From positions 1 to 46,383 of the forward strand of contig JAHBMJ010000494.1 in NCBI GenBank assembly GCA_018398765.1: a DNA stretch of 46,383 nt, given 5' to 3'. The translations under genes were made by a program, and so were the position numbers. The notes under the pieces are model-generated. The model ran no database searches. It had not been told where the DNA came from and was given only the letters and a program-made list of their open reading frames with translations. Each line of letters begins with the position of its first letter. The stretch's first letter is position 1. This DNA is from Chromera velia (Eukaryota > Sar > Chromeraceae). This document shows, piece by piece, positions 1 to 11,386 of this stretch.

Positions 1-1860
1 TGGGACAGCACCATCCCCTTACTATTTCGGATCTTCTTTGGGGGAGCACCGCCCCCTCACTTATCCGCATCTTCACTGGGGCAACACCGTCCCCTCATTG
101 TTTTAGATCTTCTTTGGGGGAGCACTGCCCCCTCACTCTTCCGCATCTTCTTTAGGGCAGCACCGTGATGGTCCCTTCACTGTATCGGATCTTCTTTAGG
201 GGAGCACTACCCCCTCGTTCATCTGTATCTTCTTTGGGGCAGCACTGCCTCTCCACGGTTTTCGGAATCCGATCTTCTTTGGGGGATCACCGTCCCTTTA
301 CCTTTTTGGAGCGCCTTTGAGATAGCAGCATCCCCTCGCCTTTTCCGATCTTCTTTGGGGGAGCACTGTCCCTTGCCCTTTCGCATCATCCTTGGAGGAG
401 TATGCACAGTGACTATCCCCTCACCTTTTCGGTTTTCCTTTAGGGGAGCACAGTCCCTTCACCTTAAAGTTTTCGCATCTTCTTTGGGGGAGCACAGTCC
501 CCTCACCTTTTTGGTTTTCCTTTGGGGGAGCACAGTCCCCTTACCTTTTCATATCATCGTCGGGAGACTAGTCAGGAAAACACAGTCCCCTCACCTTTTC
601 GGATCTTCTTTGGGGCCGCACCGTCCCCTCGTGCCTTTTCCGATCTTCTTCGGGGTAACACCGCCCTCTCGCCTTTTCCGAATCGGATCTTCTTTGGGGC
701 TGCACCGTCCCCGCACCGTTTCCGATCTTCTCTGGGGGAGCACGGTGACCGCCCCCTTGCTCTTTCGCATCTTTGTTGGGGCAACACCGTCCCCTCATTG
801 TTTCGGATCTTCTGTGGGGGAGCATTGCCCCCTCACTCATCCACATCTTCTTTGGAGTGGCACCGCCTCCTCATCGTTTCGGATCTTCTGTGAGGGATCA
901 TCGTCCCTTTGCCTTTTTGGAGCGCCTTTGGGGGAGCAATATCCCTCGCCCTTTCGTATCGTCCTTGGGGGAGCACAGTTCCCTCACCTTTTCGGTTTTC
1001 CTTTGGGGGAGTACAGTCCCCTCACCTTTTCAGATCTTCTTTGTATAGGCGTCTTTAGGAGAGCATAGTCCTCTCACCTTAAAGTTTTCATATCATCGTT
1101 AAGGGAACACAGTTCCCTCACCTTCTTGTATCATCTTTGGGGGAGCAGTGGAGCACAGTCCCCTCACCTTTTCGCACCATCTTTAGAGGAGAACAGTCCC
1201 CTCACCTTCTCGTATCATCTTTGAAGGGGCACAGCCCCCTCCTAGGTCCCCTCACCTTTTCGCATTATCGTTAGGGGATCGAGCACAGCCCCCTCACCTT
1301 TTCGCATCATCTTTGCGGGAGCACAGTCCACTCACCTTTTCATATCATCTTTAGGGGAGCACAGTCCCCTCACCTTTCCGGATCTTCTTTGGGGAAGCAT
1401 AGTCCCCCTAACTTTTCACATCATCTTGGGGGGAGCACAGTCCTCTCACATTCTTGCATCATCTTTGGGGCGACAGAGTCCCCTTACTTTAAAGTTTTCG
1501 CTTCATCTTTAGGGTAGCACAGTCCCCTCACCATTCCAGATCTTCTTTGAGGGAGCATAGTCCCCTCACCTTTTCGCATCATGTTTAGGGTAGCACAGTC
1601 CTCTCACCTTTCTGGATCTTCTTTCAAGGAGCACAGTGTCAGTCCCCTCACCTTTTGAACCTTCCGTGGGGGTGCACCATCCCTCTCTTTTTCGGTTCTT
1701 CTTTAAAACAGCACAGCTCCTCACCTTTTTGGTTCCTTTTTAGAGGAGCATAGCCCCTTCGCCTTTTCGGGTCCTCTTTAGAGGAATTCGATCACAGTCC
1801 CCTCTCCATTGCGGTTCTTAGTTTCGGTTCGGTTTTGAAGAGCACAGTCTCTCACCTTTC
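1..1860. repeat. Satellite A, degenerate ~38-bp tandem array
   Basis: Dozens of diverged copies of a unit of about 38 bp run from the first base and fade out near 2050. Each unit reads roughly GATCTTCTTTGGGGGAGCAC followed by AGTCCCCTCACCTTTTCG. The GGGGGA and TCCCC parts are complementary, so each unit could form a small hairpin. The long open frames here (for example 355-1068 plus) come from the repeat periodicity and are not called as genes. Bases 1-117 are identical to 3791-3907, so the window starts inside material that is duplicated further on. Confidence 0.9.
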
Positions 1861-2099
1861 TTGATCTTCTCTAAGAGAAACACCCTTGAAAACAGTGTTA
1901 CCATCTTTAGGATCGGCTTCGGGACAGCGCAGTCCCCTTGTCTTTCTAATCTTCTTTGGGGCAGTACCGTTCTCCTGCCCTCTGGCTTCCTTTTCATCAG
2001 AATTGGTCAGAGAGGCACAAGCCTTCCTCTCTATGCCCAACAGTACTCATTATGGCCCATGCAAAGTCTGACATCCCCCGGCTTTTGAATTGCTCCCGT

Positions 2100-3037
2100 G
2101 GGAGTCTACATCCCCTTGCGCCTTCGGCCTCCGTAGCAGCACCACCCTGAGTTCGTAGGCTCATAGCCTCTCCCCAGCTCATGGCTCGACGCTCTTTTCT
2201 TTGACCCGCTGCTCAGACAGGAGGAGGGCTTCGTTGCTTTCCCACCTTGGTCAGTCTGACTCATCAGGACTTCACTTCCCCTCACTATTTGCCAAGTCTG
2301 AGAGAGCAGCAGGCCTCTCTCTCCCACTCTCCGCCCAGGCAACACCATAACCAAATCTCCGTCACCTTCCAAACAAGCCGCCGTTTGACTACACCTCTTC
2401 CACTCTTTGCCAGGTAATAGCATGATGGCACCTCTTTCATTCTTTGCTCAGGTAGCAGCTAGCATGCCTGCATACTCCTGAGGGGCCCCGACTATCTGCT
2501 CAGGCACCAATTACCTGCATCTCTCCGTGGGGCAATACCTGCTCCGGCTTCAGCATGAGTATATTTCTCTCACCCTGCATCTCTCTGTTCAGGCAGCAGC
2601 ATGCCCACATCTCCTTCATTTTTTGGGAATCTTTGCTTCAGCAGCAGTACGCATACACCACTTTGACCCTCATTCTCCGCTGAGGCCTGATTTTATCTCT
2701 TTCACTCTCTACTCTGGTAGCAGTACGACTGCATCTCTTTCATTCCTTACCCAGTCGACAGCAGGACTGCATCTCTGTCACTCCTTACTCACGAGCAGCC
2801 TGACTGCATCTCTTTCTTAAATTAGATCTCTTTCACTCTCCGAGTCGGCCCAGGAGCAGCACGACCGCATCTTCCCTTCTCTGCTCAAGCAACCGCACGA
2901 CTAAATCTCTCTCGCTCTCGACCCAGGCAGCAGCATATTGAATCTCTTGCACTCTTCGGTCAAGCAGCAGCATGCCTGTACCCCTCTTACCCTCTACTCA
3001 CGGGCAGCCTGATTGCACCTCTCTGCCCAGTGCTGCC
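2100..3037. repeat. Satellite B, degenerate ~38-bp tandem array
   Basis: Tandem units centred on GCAGCAGCATGACTGCATCT followed by CTTTCACTCTCTGCTC, about 38 bp each with frequent indels. From about 2590 onward this block is closely matched by 9600-10035, so it is part of a larger segmental duplication. Open frames across it are repeat artefacts. Confidence 0.85.
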
Positions 3038-3039
3038 TA

Positions 3040-4023
3040 CCGGTTGTCCAGTAATTCTTTCAAATACTAGATTTATTGTAGCTTAAGAAATAGGCCACGC
3101 CAGAAGCTGATTTTTTTTGTAGTAAATTTCCCACGATATGGCATTGAATGAAAGCAAAAAAAGCTTCGTACGACTAGGGTGGCTTAAGCAAATTTTTGAA
3201 CCTGTTGTAAAAAATTCATATTTTTTATTTGGAGACCTCATTTTTTCTAGATTTTTTTTTTCGCTTTCTAGAAGGTTTGATGACCATCTAAGCCAGATTT
3301 CTAGGACTCGGGACAACACCGTTCCCTCATTGTCTCGGATCTTCTTTGGAAGAGCACCGCCTCTTCGCTCATCCGCATCTCTTTTGGGACAACACCGTCC
3401 CCTTACTGTTTCGGATCTTCTTTGGAGGAGCACCGCCCTCTTGCTCATCCGCATCTTGCCGCATCTTCGCTGGAACAACAGCGTCCCCTCATTGTTTCGT
3501 ATCCCTTTTGGGGGAGCACTGCCTCCTCGCTCTTCTGCATCTTATTTGGGGCAACACCGTCCCCTCACTATAATTTTGGTTCTTTTTGGGAGGAGCACCG
3601 CCTCCTTGCTCTTCTATATCTTGTCGCATCTTCGCTGGAGCAACACCATCCCCTCATTGTTTCGTATCCCTTTTGGAAGAGCACCGCCTTCTCGCTTATC
3701 TGCATTTTATTTGGGGCAACACCGTCCCCTCACTATAATTTTGGTTCTTTTTGGGAGGAGCACCGCCTCCTTGCTCTTCCACATCTTCTTTGGGACAGCA
3801 CCATCCCCTTACTATTTCGGATCTTCTTTGGGGGAGCACCGCCCCCTCACTTATCCGCATCTTCACTGGGGCAACACCGTCCCCTCATTGTTTTAGATCT
3901 TCTTTGGACTCCCGGCTATAAGTTGAATAACATGGTTTCCTAGCATGGTTTCTTTTGAGTTTTTGTTTCTGACTCACATGATTTTTTGTTTATTTTTTGT
4001 AGCTACAATTACTGGACAACCGG
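3040..4023. mobile_element. TIR element with TA target duplication, carrying satellite A
   Basis: The element starts CCGGTTGTCCAGTAATT (3040-3056) and ends with the exact inverse (4007-4023), a perfect 17-bp terminal inverted repeat. TA flanks both sides (3038-3039 and 4024-4025). The duplicated copy of this region has only CCTAGG at 10031-10036, which is the empty site. A TA duplication fits Tc1/mariner-like transposition, but no transposase is present, so it is non-autonomous. The AT-rich flanks of the element (3057-3304 and 3909-4006) surround a block of satellite A. Boundaries are certain; superfamily is inference. Confidence 0.9.
3305..3908. repeat. Satellite A block inside the TA element
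   Basis: About 600 bp of the same 38-bp GGGGGAGCAC/TCCCCTC satellite as at 1-1860, lying wholly between the inverted termini of the 3040-4023 element. Bases 3791-3907 match 1-117 exactly. Open frames 3138-3896 and 3422-3943 arise from it. Confidence 0.88.
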
Positions 4024-4025
4024 TA

Positions 4026-4856
4026 GGCAGCAGCACGACTGCATCTTTCCCTCTATGCTCAGGTAGTGGCATGACTGCACCTTTCTCTCTTTGCTCAGTA
4101 AATCTCTCTCACTCTCTGCTCAGATAGCAGCATGACTACATCTCTTGCATTTTGCCGTCAAGCAACAGCACGTCGGTACTTGTTTTATTCTTCCGTCAGG
4201 CAGCAGCATCCCTGCATCTCTCGCGCTCCTAGTGCAAGCAACATATCTCTTCTCCATTATTCTTCATGCGGGCAGCAGCATAACTGTACGCATCTCTCAC
4301 AGTTTTTTGTACAGGTAGTACATCTCTTGATCCTCTTTCATTCTCTGCTCCGGCACTGCCAGTAGCAATACCATCACTGTAGCTCTGTCACTCTCTGCTC
4401 TGGCAGCCGCATAGCTGCATGTACCTCAGACTTTCACTCTCTCCTCCGACATCAGCATGACCGCATCTCTTTCATTCGATCTCCTTAGGCAACAGCAGGA
4501 CCATATCTCTTTCACTTTGAAATTTGGCTCTGGCAGCTGCATGACTTTACCCCTTCCATTCTTTGTGCAAGCAGCAGCATGACCGCCTCTCTTGCACCCT
4601 CTGTTTTGTCAGCAGTAGGACTGTGCCTCTTTCGTTTTCTGCTCCAGCAGCAGCATGACTTCATCTCTTCTATTCTTGTTTGCGTGGGCAGTAACATCAT
4701 TATCATGATGACTGCACCTCTCTCATTTTTTGCTCCAACAGCAGCAGGACCGTGCCTCTTTCACTTTCTGCCCTAGTAGCAGCTTGACTTCATCTCTTCC
4801 ATTCTTTTTTGCGCCAACAGCAGCATGACCGCCTCTCTTGCATCCTCTGCTCTGGT
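4026..4856. repeat. Satellite B, continuation
   Basis: Continuation of satellite B beyond the TA element. It is collinear with 10035-10861 at high identity, including a distinctive ATCATTATCATGATGACTGC stretch near 4694 and 10694. Confidence 0.85.
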
Positions 4857-4907
4857 ACTAGCAGATAGGGAGGTGAAATGCTTTTAGCATGGGGNGGGGG
4901 GGGGGGG

Positions 4908-5012
4908 GGGCCGTGCTGCACGGCTTCGTCGCGCGGTAGCACGGCCCCTCCCCGTGCCGCAAAAAAAGGCTTCCGCACGGTACGGCCCTGCTAGGCCGTG
5001 CAGCACGGCAGC
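4908..5012. repeat. GC-rich palindromic segment
   Basis: Contains GCCGTGCTGCACGGC (self-complementary) and further overlapping CACGGC/GCCGTG motifs, so it can fold into a multi-stem structure. It directly follows a long G homopolymer holding an unresolved base. The same structure recurs at 10922-11030 next to eight Ns, which suggests the sequence is hard to read or assemble. Confidence 0.7.
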
Positions 5013-5038
5013 AGAATTTTCTCTAGTATGCGTTATGC

Positions 5039-5695
5039 ATGAAGGCTTCTGAGGATGATGGACAATCTTCCTCTCACTTTCCCCTCCTTACTAGACTCAC
5101 CCTTCTGCAGCGCGACTTCCCGTCCTCCCGCCGTATGTTTGTCTTCCTCCTGTGCAGCAAGTCATCCTCCGGTGTTCCTTCCGTCTCTGCCCTTCCCCAT
5201 TCTGCCCTGTCGGTTACGGATGGCTCGATCTTTTCTTTTTTGCGCATACTGACATATAACCCGATGGGCGGGTAAGGTGGGCGGCCTGTTGGTTATTCTG
5301 ATAGAAAGCTCTGCACCTATGAAGCCTGCTGCCGGTGTGTAGATGATTTTATTCATCGGCTCTCTGTCTGCTCCCGATGGACTGCCGAACAAGGCTTTTT
5401 ACAGTGGTTGGCATTAATTCAATCAGACCGCTTCACTCGTTGTAACTCACCCTTTGCATCCACCTCTTTTTCTGATCTGGGGGTTCGCAAGTTCATCACA
5501 TCGCTCTTGCATTCTCAACCCTCTCTCTTCTTTATGATTTCTTGCCATATTGTAGTAAATGATTGATTAGATTAAATTTGAATAACTGTTGTCCACTTAG
5601 CTTGCAGCTGGCATAATTGAACAGACCCATGCTTGTATGCGCCGCCCGGGAGTTCTAATTCCACCTAGGGTTTGGCATCAATCAATCAATCAATC
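5039..5695. mobile_element. Nested insertion with (ATCA)n end
   Basis: Copy A has 657 bp here that copy B lacks. Copy B reads straight through at 11041-11053. ATGC flanks the insertion on both sides (5035-5038 and 5696-5699). The insert ends in four ATCA repeats, as many LINE and SINE 3' ends do. Just before them, GTTCTAATTCC near 5651 loosely resembles a pol III B-box. A TGAT run followed by a similar CCTAGG-containing sequence recurs at 17380-17410. With only four matching bases at the ends, a deletion in copy B between ATGC repeats is the alternative. Confidence 0.55.
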
Positions 5696-6039
5696 ATGCT
5701 TTCTTAGCTCAGTCTTCGCGATATCAAGAGGACAAGTGTAGCCGAGCATCAAGCCAAGCGCTACCAGACCTGTCTACAGCTAGAGGTACACAACTCGGAA
5801 GTTGAAAGAAGTTGAGGCTAGACGGGGGGGTCGTTGCCATTCTAAAGGGGGCGATTGTTCATCCAGAGTCCTTCTGGCTAGCTTTAATAGTCTACTACAC
5901 GGTATAGCCCCCTCCTTGTTCTACGAACCTGGACCGCGCTCCATGCGGCCCGGGGAGGGGTCCCGTGTGGCTGGCAAGCCAGCCGCGCAGACTGGGACTC
6001 CCCCCCCTGATGTCATCCCCCTATAGTAGCAGGCATATG

Positions 6040-6650
6040 AGCAGAAAGAACGAACTCTGGGAGGCAGTCAGACATACAAGAAGGCCGAACTTGGAAAGAC
6101 AGTCAGACCAGCAGGAAGAACAAAATTAGGAAGGCCATCGGGCAAGCAGGATGACTGAAATTAGGAGGCGTTAGGAGGAAACTTAGGCGGGAAGGAAGGC
6201 CGAAATAGAGAAGGCAATCAGGGAGGCAGGAAAGTCAAAATTAGGAAGGCAACCAGACAGGCAGGAAGGCTGAAATGGCGAAGTCAGTCAGGCAGATAGA
6301 AAAGCCAAAATTTGGAAAGCATTGAGGCAGACAGAAAGACCGAAATTTGGAGGGCAATCAGGCAGGCAAAAAGGCTGAAATTGGAAAACAGTCAGCTTAG
6401 CAGGAATGCAAAACTCTGGAAGGCAGTCAGGCAGGTAAGAAGGCCAAAATTAGGAAGGCAATCGGGCAGGCAGGAAGACCGAAATTGGGAGTGCGGCGAA
6501 AGCCGAAATTAAGAAGGCAATAGGGTGGGCGGAAAGGCTGAAATTGGGAAGGTATTTAGCTAGACAATGCCAGACAGAAAGGCCAAAATCTGGAGGGCAG
6601 TCAAACAAGCAAGAAGGGCAAAATTTCGGAGGCAGTCAGGCCGGTAGAAA
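6040..6650. repeat. Satellite C, ~36-bp GGAAGGCAGTCAGGCAGGCA array
   Basis: Degenerate tandem units resembling GGCAGTCAGGCAGGCAGGAA followed by GGCCGAAATT, about 36 bp each. It starts abruptly beside the right duplication of the 4865-6024 element. The open frame 6312-6512 is a product of the repeat. From 6651 to 7017 no gene or repeat structure was recognised. Confidence 0.8.
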
Positions 6651-7017
6651 AAAACACAGGCTCGGCACGTAGGAGCGCTGCTCCCTTTCACAGTCTGAAG
6701 ACTGCGGCCTTAACGAAAATGCAAAGACCTACCTCTGGAGGAGTTGAAGAAGGAGTGAGACACAAAACAAGCATCTCTTGGAGGAGACCCACGACCTGCA
6801 AAGAGCAGAGGAGGGGGGCAGGGGTGAATAACACACGCAAAAGGAGATGACAGTTTTATACCTTACCGAGGGCAGACCAGTCAGTCATTCAGAAACCACA
6901 ATAGCCAGGTTGTAGCCACACAGGAACACTTACAGACATCGTACAAAGCCTTCTGCATACACCAAGAAGGCTCATCTCTGCAAACAAGATTTTTTCAATT
7001 CCTTTACTGGGAGGGGG

Positions 7018-7246
7018 GGGTGGACCCTCTCGTAGGGGTACAAAACAACCGACTTTTATACCCCTGGTAGAGGGGGGGGGTCCGACCTGCTCTGTAGGTT
7101 TGCATCCAAAATGTGTCTAGGAAACACTCCTAAACACATTTTGGACATAAACCTGCAGAGCAGGACCTGGTCGGACCCCTCCCCTCTACCAGGAGTACAA
7201 AATTCGGTCGTTTTGTACCCCTATGAGAGGGTCCAGCCCCTCCTGT
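7018..7246. repeat. Long inverted repeat (fold-back MITE candidate)
   Basis: Two arms of about 100 bp are inverted copies. TGGACCCTCTCGTAGGGGTA near 7020 pairs with TACCCCTATGAGAGGGTCCA near 7217-7236, and CCAAAATGTGT pairs with ACACATTTTGG around a ~17-base loop at about 7120. TTTACTGG and GTTACTAG outside the arms could be an imperfect 8-bp duplication (6 of 8). No coding sequence. Confidence 0.8.
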
Positions 7247-7249
7247 TAC

Positions 7250-8880
7250 TAGTTGAACGACATAAAACGAACTGACCTGATTGAGCGATCTAAACCAGTC
7301 TGGCAACCCTTTTAATTGTCGTACAACTCCTTTGCACCGAAGCAACCACTCCCACGAGCAACCAGAGGTGTTCAGCCAACACAGATACCGGAGGGGGACG
7401 AAACTCCCGAATCTGTAACCCCTCCAAAAATGAGGTTCTGGAACAACAAGCTGAATACGATTTTATTGTTGTTAAGCTTTCCAATACAATCCAATGGAAT
7501 GCTTGACAATGAGATTTTATGGATAGAGGCCCATTCTGTTGACCCGACTTTCTGACTGGAGGAAAACTTTCTGAAGACCTGACTGAGAATTTTTTAGATC
7601 GGCATTTTGATGGGTCAGCGCGCAGCCAAGTAATGCTTTTTGGCCTTCATGGCCGGCTAGACCCTGGCCCGTAACGCGTAGCTTGCCTTCCGGGGCCGTT
7701 ACATGATTGGTCGATCTAAAATCGGCTCCCAAAATCGGCTTTCCGTCGAATGTTTCAAGTCGATCAGAGCATGACCTAGTACTACCTCTCTCCTATCATA
7801 TACACTTGCTCTCCAGCGATGAAAGTAGGCTTTATCGAAAGCCCAGAGGATTGGTTTCTTTGCTTTTTCTTGGGTTTATGACGTTCACTCTACTGGTTGC
7901 CCTGAGAGGGCAATTTCGATCTTCCATCACGAAGGGCACGGCCCGTCTCCACGCAAGAGGGCCTACAAAGTTACCCCAGTAAAGCTTCCATTGAATCTTT
8001 TCCATGCGTACGCTCTAACAAGCTCTAGATGAGGAGTTGGAAAGGCTTTTTGGATGAGGGGACTAGCTCTGGGTGGCCAAAAGGTGAGCCATTTTATGAA
8101 TTTTTATATATCTGTGCTGCAGGTCAGACTGAGCCTTTCTCAGAGGACCGTTTATTGGTGCTTGGATTTCGTGAAAAAGCATTACTGCTGGTAATCTCGG
8201 GTGATCTGAAGTTATGAGAGTGAGGCGCAGCTCTTATTTGTATGAGAATTTGGAGGTAGGGCTCCTGGGTAGACTAAGACCCAGTGGCCAGTGCCGGGCC
8301 TCACCCAGAAAAAACAAGAACGCTATGATGACTGGTCGTGGGCAAGGCCCTCTGGCTAGAGGCCATGGATCGATTAGGCTTTCAGAAGCTAAGTATTTAC
8401 CTCTTGTACGGTCATAGTACTCAACATTTGTTTGGTTGAACTGCTTTTTGTGGGTGTCAAATCGGCAGATCTGTTTGTGGACATTGATTCTTACCTTTTA
8501 TGGGGGTTACCCGCTGTGTGCTCCCTCCTTATATCAGTGTGCGGATTCGGCGTATTCCATTAGAAGTAAAAGTTAGCTTGTTTATACATTACACTGCGTA
8601 TTGTCACATGCTTGCAGAGTTTGCAATCAGTCCCCGACATATCAATATACTATAACTCTTTCACCTCACTCACGTCCAACAATTTCTAACATACATACCA
8701 CAAACCCATTAAACCTTATCTTTAAAAGTTGTTCATACTTTCATACAGGTAAGAAACAATAAATAGAATCATTCTAAGTGCTTTAAAGACTTCGTTTTTT
8801 ATATATAAAATTTACTGTGATACATAGAAAATTAAAAGTCACTTTCTAGTATAACAGTTTCAATTGTTAGTACAGTTAGT
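7250..8880. other. No supported gene
   Basis: Unique-looking sequence with scattered short open frames (7707-7982 plus, 8029-8217 plus, 7517-7732 minus). None has a recognisable motif, splice context or frame continuation. The 8650-8880 portion is AT-rich. Nothing here could be assigned. Confidence 0.6.
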
Positions 8881-9599
8881 TTTTCTGCTCCGGCAATTAT
8901 AGCCTGACTTCATTTCTTTCATTCTTTATGCAAGCAGCAGTATGACCGCCTCTTTTGCATCCTCTGCTCCGGTAGCAGCAGAACCGGATCACACATTCAT
9001 TCCTCAGTCTTCTGCACACTGCGTTCTTCTTGTTTCTGAGCATTCAATCCTTATACTCCCCTGACTACACGCATTCTGCTTGCCCTTGAGCACATTCTCG
9101 TCTTCTGTCACCATGCACTGCATTTTTCTTGCCCCAGTGAATGAGCACACTCTGTTTACATGCCAATACGCACACGATTATTACCGAGCCAGACAGTCTG
9201 AGTGAGAACCCTCATACTTCGGAGTATCTTCGGTCTTTGTGTCTCTTTTCACATGTTTTTATTGATGCTGCTTTACCTAAACGCATTCTGTTCTCGAGTT
9301 CCTCCACACACATTTTTTCTTCTATCGTGCATACCCTGTTTTGTCCCTCAATATCTAAGCCGTCCTCGTGAACGCATTTTGTAGTCTTTGGCCATATGAG
9401 TCGTCGAAGAATTTTTGGGATCAAAGCAAAGACTAGAGCAAAGAACTCAGGCCAATGCACCTATGGCAAGAACCCTCGCGCTTCATCCCTCTGCATTCTT
9501 TTCTTCTTGCACATGATGACGGGCAAAAATCCTTATCTGCATCTCTTTTTGCTTGCACCCAGATGAGGGCAAAGATCCCTCTCTGCAATCATTCCTTCT

Positions 9600-10861
9600 T
9601 ACAGACAACATCTCCTTCATTCTTTGGGAATCTTTGCTTCGGCAGCAGTACGCATACACCACTTTGACCCTCATTCTCCGCTCAGGCCTGATTTTATCTC
9701 TTTCACTCTCTACTCCGGTAGCAGTACGACTGCATCTCTTTCATTCCTTACCCAGTCAACAGCAGGACTGCATCTCTGTCACTCTTTACTCACGAGCAGC
9801 CTGACTGCATCTCTTTCTTAGATTAGATCTCTTTCACTCTCAGCCCAGGAGCAGCACGACTGCATCTTCCCTTCTCTGCTTAGGCAACCGTATGACTAAA
9901 TCTCTCTCACTCTCGACTCAGGCAGCAGCATATTGAATCTCTTGCACTCTTTGGTCAGGCAGCAGCATGCCTGCACCCCTCTCACCCTCTACTTACGGGC
10001 AGCTTGATTGTACCTCTTTGCCCAGTGCTGCCTAGGTAGCAGCACGACTGCATCTTTCCTTCTATGCTCAGGCAGCGGTATGACTGCACCTTTCTCTCTT
10101 TGCTCAGTAAATCTCTCTCACTCTCTGCTCAGACAGTAGCATGACTACAAATCTTACATTTTACCGTCAAGCAACAGCACATCGGCACTTGTTTCATTCT
10201 TCTATCAGGCAGCAGCATCCTTGCATCTCTCGCGTTCTTGTTGCAAGCAACACATCTCTTCTCCGTTATTCTTCACGCGGGCAACAGCATGACTGTACAC
10301 ATCTCTCACAGTTTTTTGTACAGGTAGCATATCTCTTGATCTTCTTTCATTCTCTGCTCCGGCACTGCCAGTAGCAATACCATGACTGCACCTCTGTCAC
10401 TCTCTGCTCTGGTAGCCATATGGCTATATATATCTCTTTCACTCTCTCCTCCGACAGCAGCATGACCGCATCTCTTTCATTCGATCTCCTTGGGCAACAG
10501 CAGGACCGTATCTCTTTTACTTTGAAATTCCACTCTGGCAGCTGCATAATTTTATCCCTTCCATTCTTTGCGTAAGCAGCAGTATGACCGCCTCTCTTGC
10601 ACCCTCTGTTTTATCAGCAGTAGGACTGTGCCTCTTTCACTTTCTGCTCCAGCAGCAGCATGACTTCATCTCTTCTATTCTTGTTTGTGTGGGTAGCAAC
10701 ATCATTATCATGATGACTGCACCTCTTTCATTTTCTGCTCCAACAGCAGCAGGACCGTGCCTCTTTCACTTTCTGCCCTAGTAGCAGCTTGACTTCATCT
10801 CTTCCATTCTTTTTTGCGCCAACAGCAGCATGACCGCCTCTCTTGCATCCTCTGCTCTGGT
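9600..10861. repeat. Satellite B, second block
   Basis: Same 38-bp GCAGCAGCATGACTGCATCT family as 2100-4856 and collinear with it, but uninterrupted at 10031-10036 where the 984-bp TA element sits in the other copy. Open frames here are repeat artefacts. Confidence 0.85.
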
Positions 10862-10869
10862 ACTAGCAG

Positions 10870-11378
10870 ATAGGGAGGTGAAATGCTTTTAGCATGGGGG
10901 GNNNNNNNNGGGGGGGGGGGGGGCCGTGCTGCACGGCTTCGTCGCGCGGTAGCACGGCCCCTCCCCGTGCCGCAAAAAAAGGCTTCCGCACGGTACAGCC
11001 CTGCCAGGCTGTGCAGCGCGGCAGCAGAATTTTCTCTAGTATGTATTATGCTTTCTTAGCTCAGCCTTTGCGATATCAAGAGGATAAGTGCAGCTAAGCA
11101 TCAAGCCAAGCGCCACCAGACCTGTCTATAGCTAGAGGAACACAACTTGGAAGTTGAATGAAGTTGAGGCCAGAGGGGGGGGTCGTTGCCATTCCAAAAG
11201 GGGCAATTGTTTGTCTACAGTCCTTCTGGCTAGCTTTAATGGTCTACCGTGCGGCATGGCCCCCCTCTTGTACTACGAACCTGGACTGCGCTCCACGCGG
11301 CCCGGGGGGTGAGATCCCATATGGCTGGCAAGCCAGCCGTGCGAACCGGGACCCCCCCCCCCGATATTACCCCCCTAT
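10870..11378. mobile_element. 8-bp-TSD element (hAT-like), copy B
   Basis: Same element as 4865-6024 without the nested insertion: 509 bp, starting ATAGGGAGGT, ending CCCCCCTAT, flanked by ACTAGCAG (10862-10869) and AGTAGCAG (11379-11386). Eight Ns at 10902-10909 interrupt the G-run. Identical flanks show that both copies descend from one insertion that was then duplicated with its surroundings. Confidence 0.75.
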
Positions 11379-11386
11379 AGTAGCAG

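Larger units (their letters stand above)
4865..6024. mobile_element. 8-bp-TSD element (hAT-like), copy A, with nested insertion
   Basis: Begins ATAGGGAGGT and ends with the inverse of ATAGGGGG. It is flanked by ACTAGCAG (4857-4864) and AGTAGCAG (6025-6032), an 8-bp duplication with one mismatch, lying in satellite B. Eight-base duplications are typical of hAT transposons. It has no transposase. The interior holds a G-run with one N (4895), a strongly palindromic GC-rich segment, and a 657-bp nested insertion absent from copy B at 10870-11378. Confidence 0.75.

Noticed and set aside
355-1068. 237-aa plus-strand ORF and its overlapping neighbours
   Set aside because: They are translations of satellite A in several frames; repetition, not selection, keeps them open.
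9141-9460. ORFs on both strands in the duplicated segment
   Set aside because: The two strands compete, no motif is present, and the copy at 12996-13287 differs without codon-like constraint.
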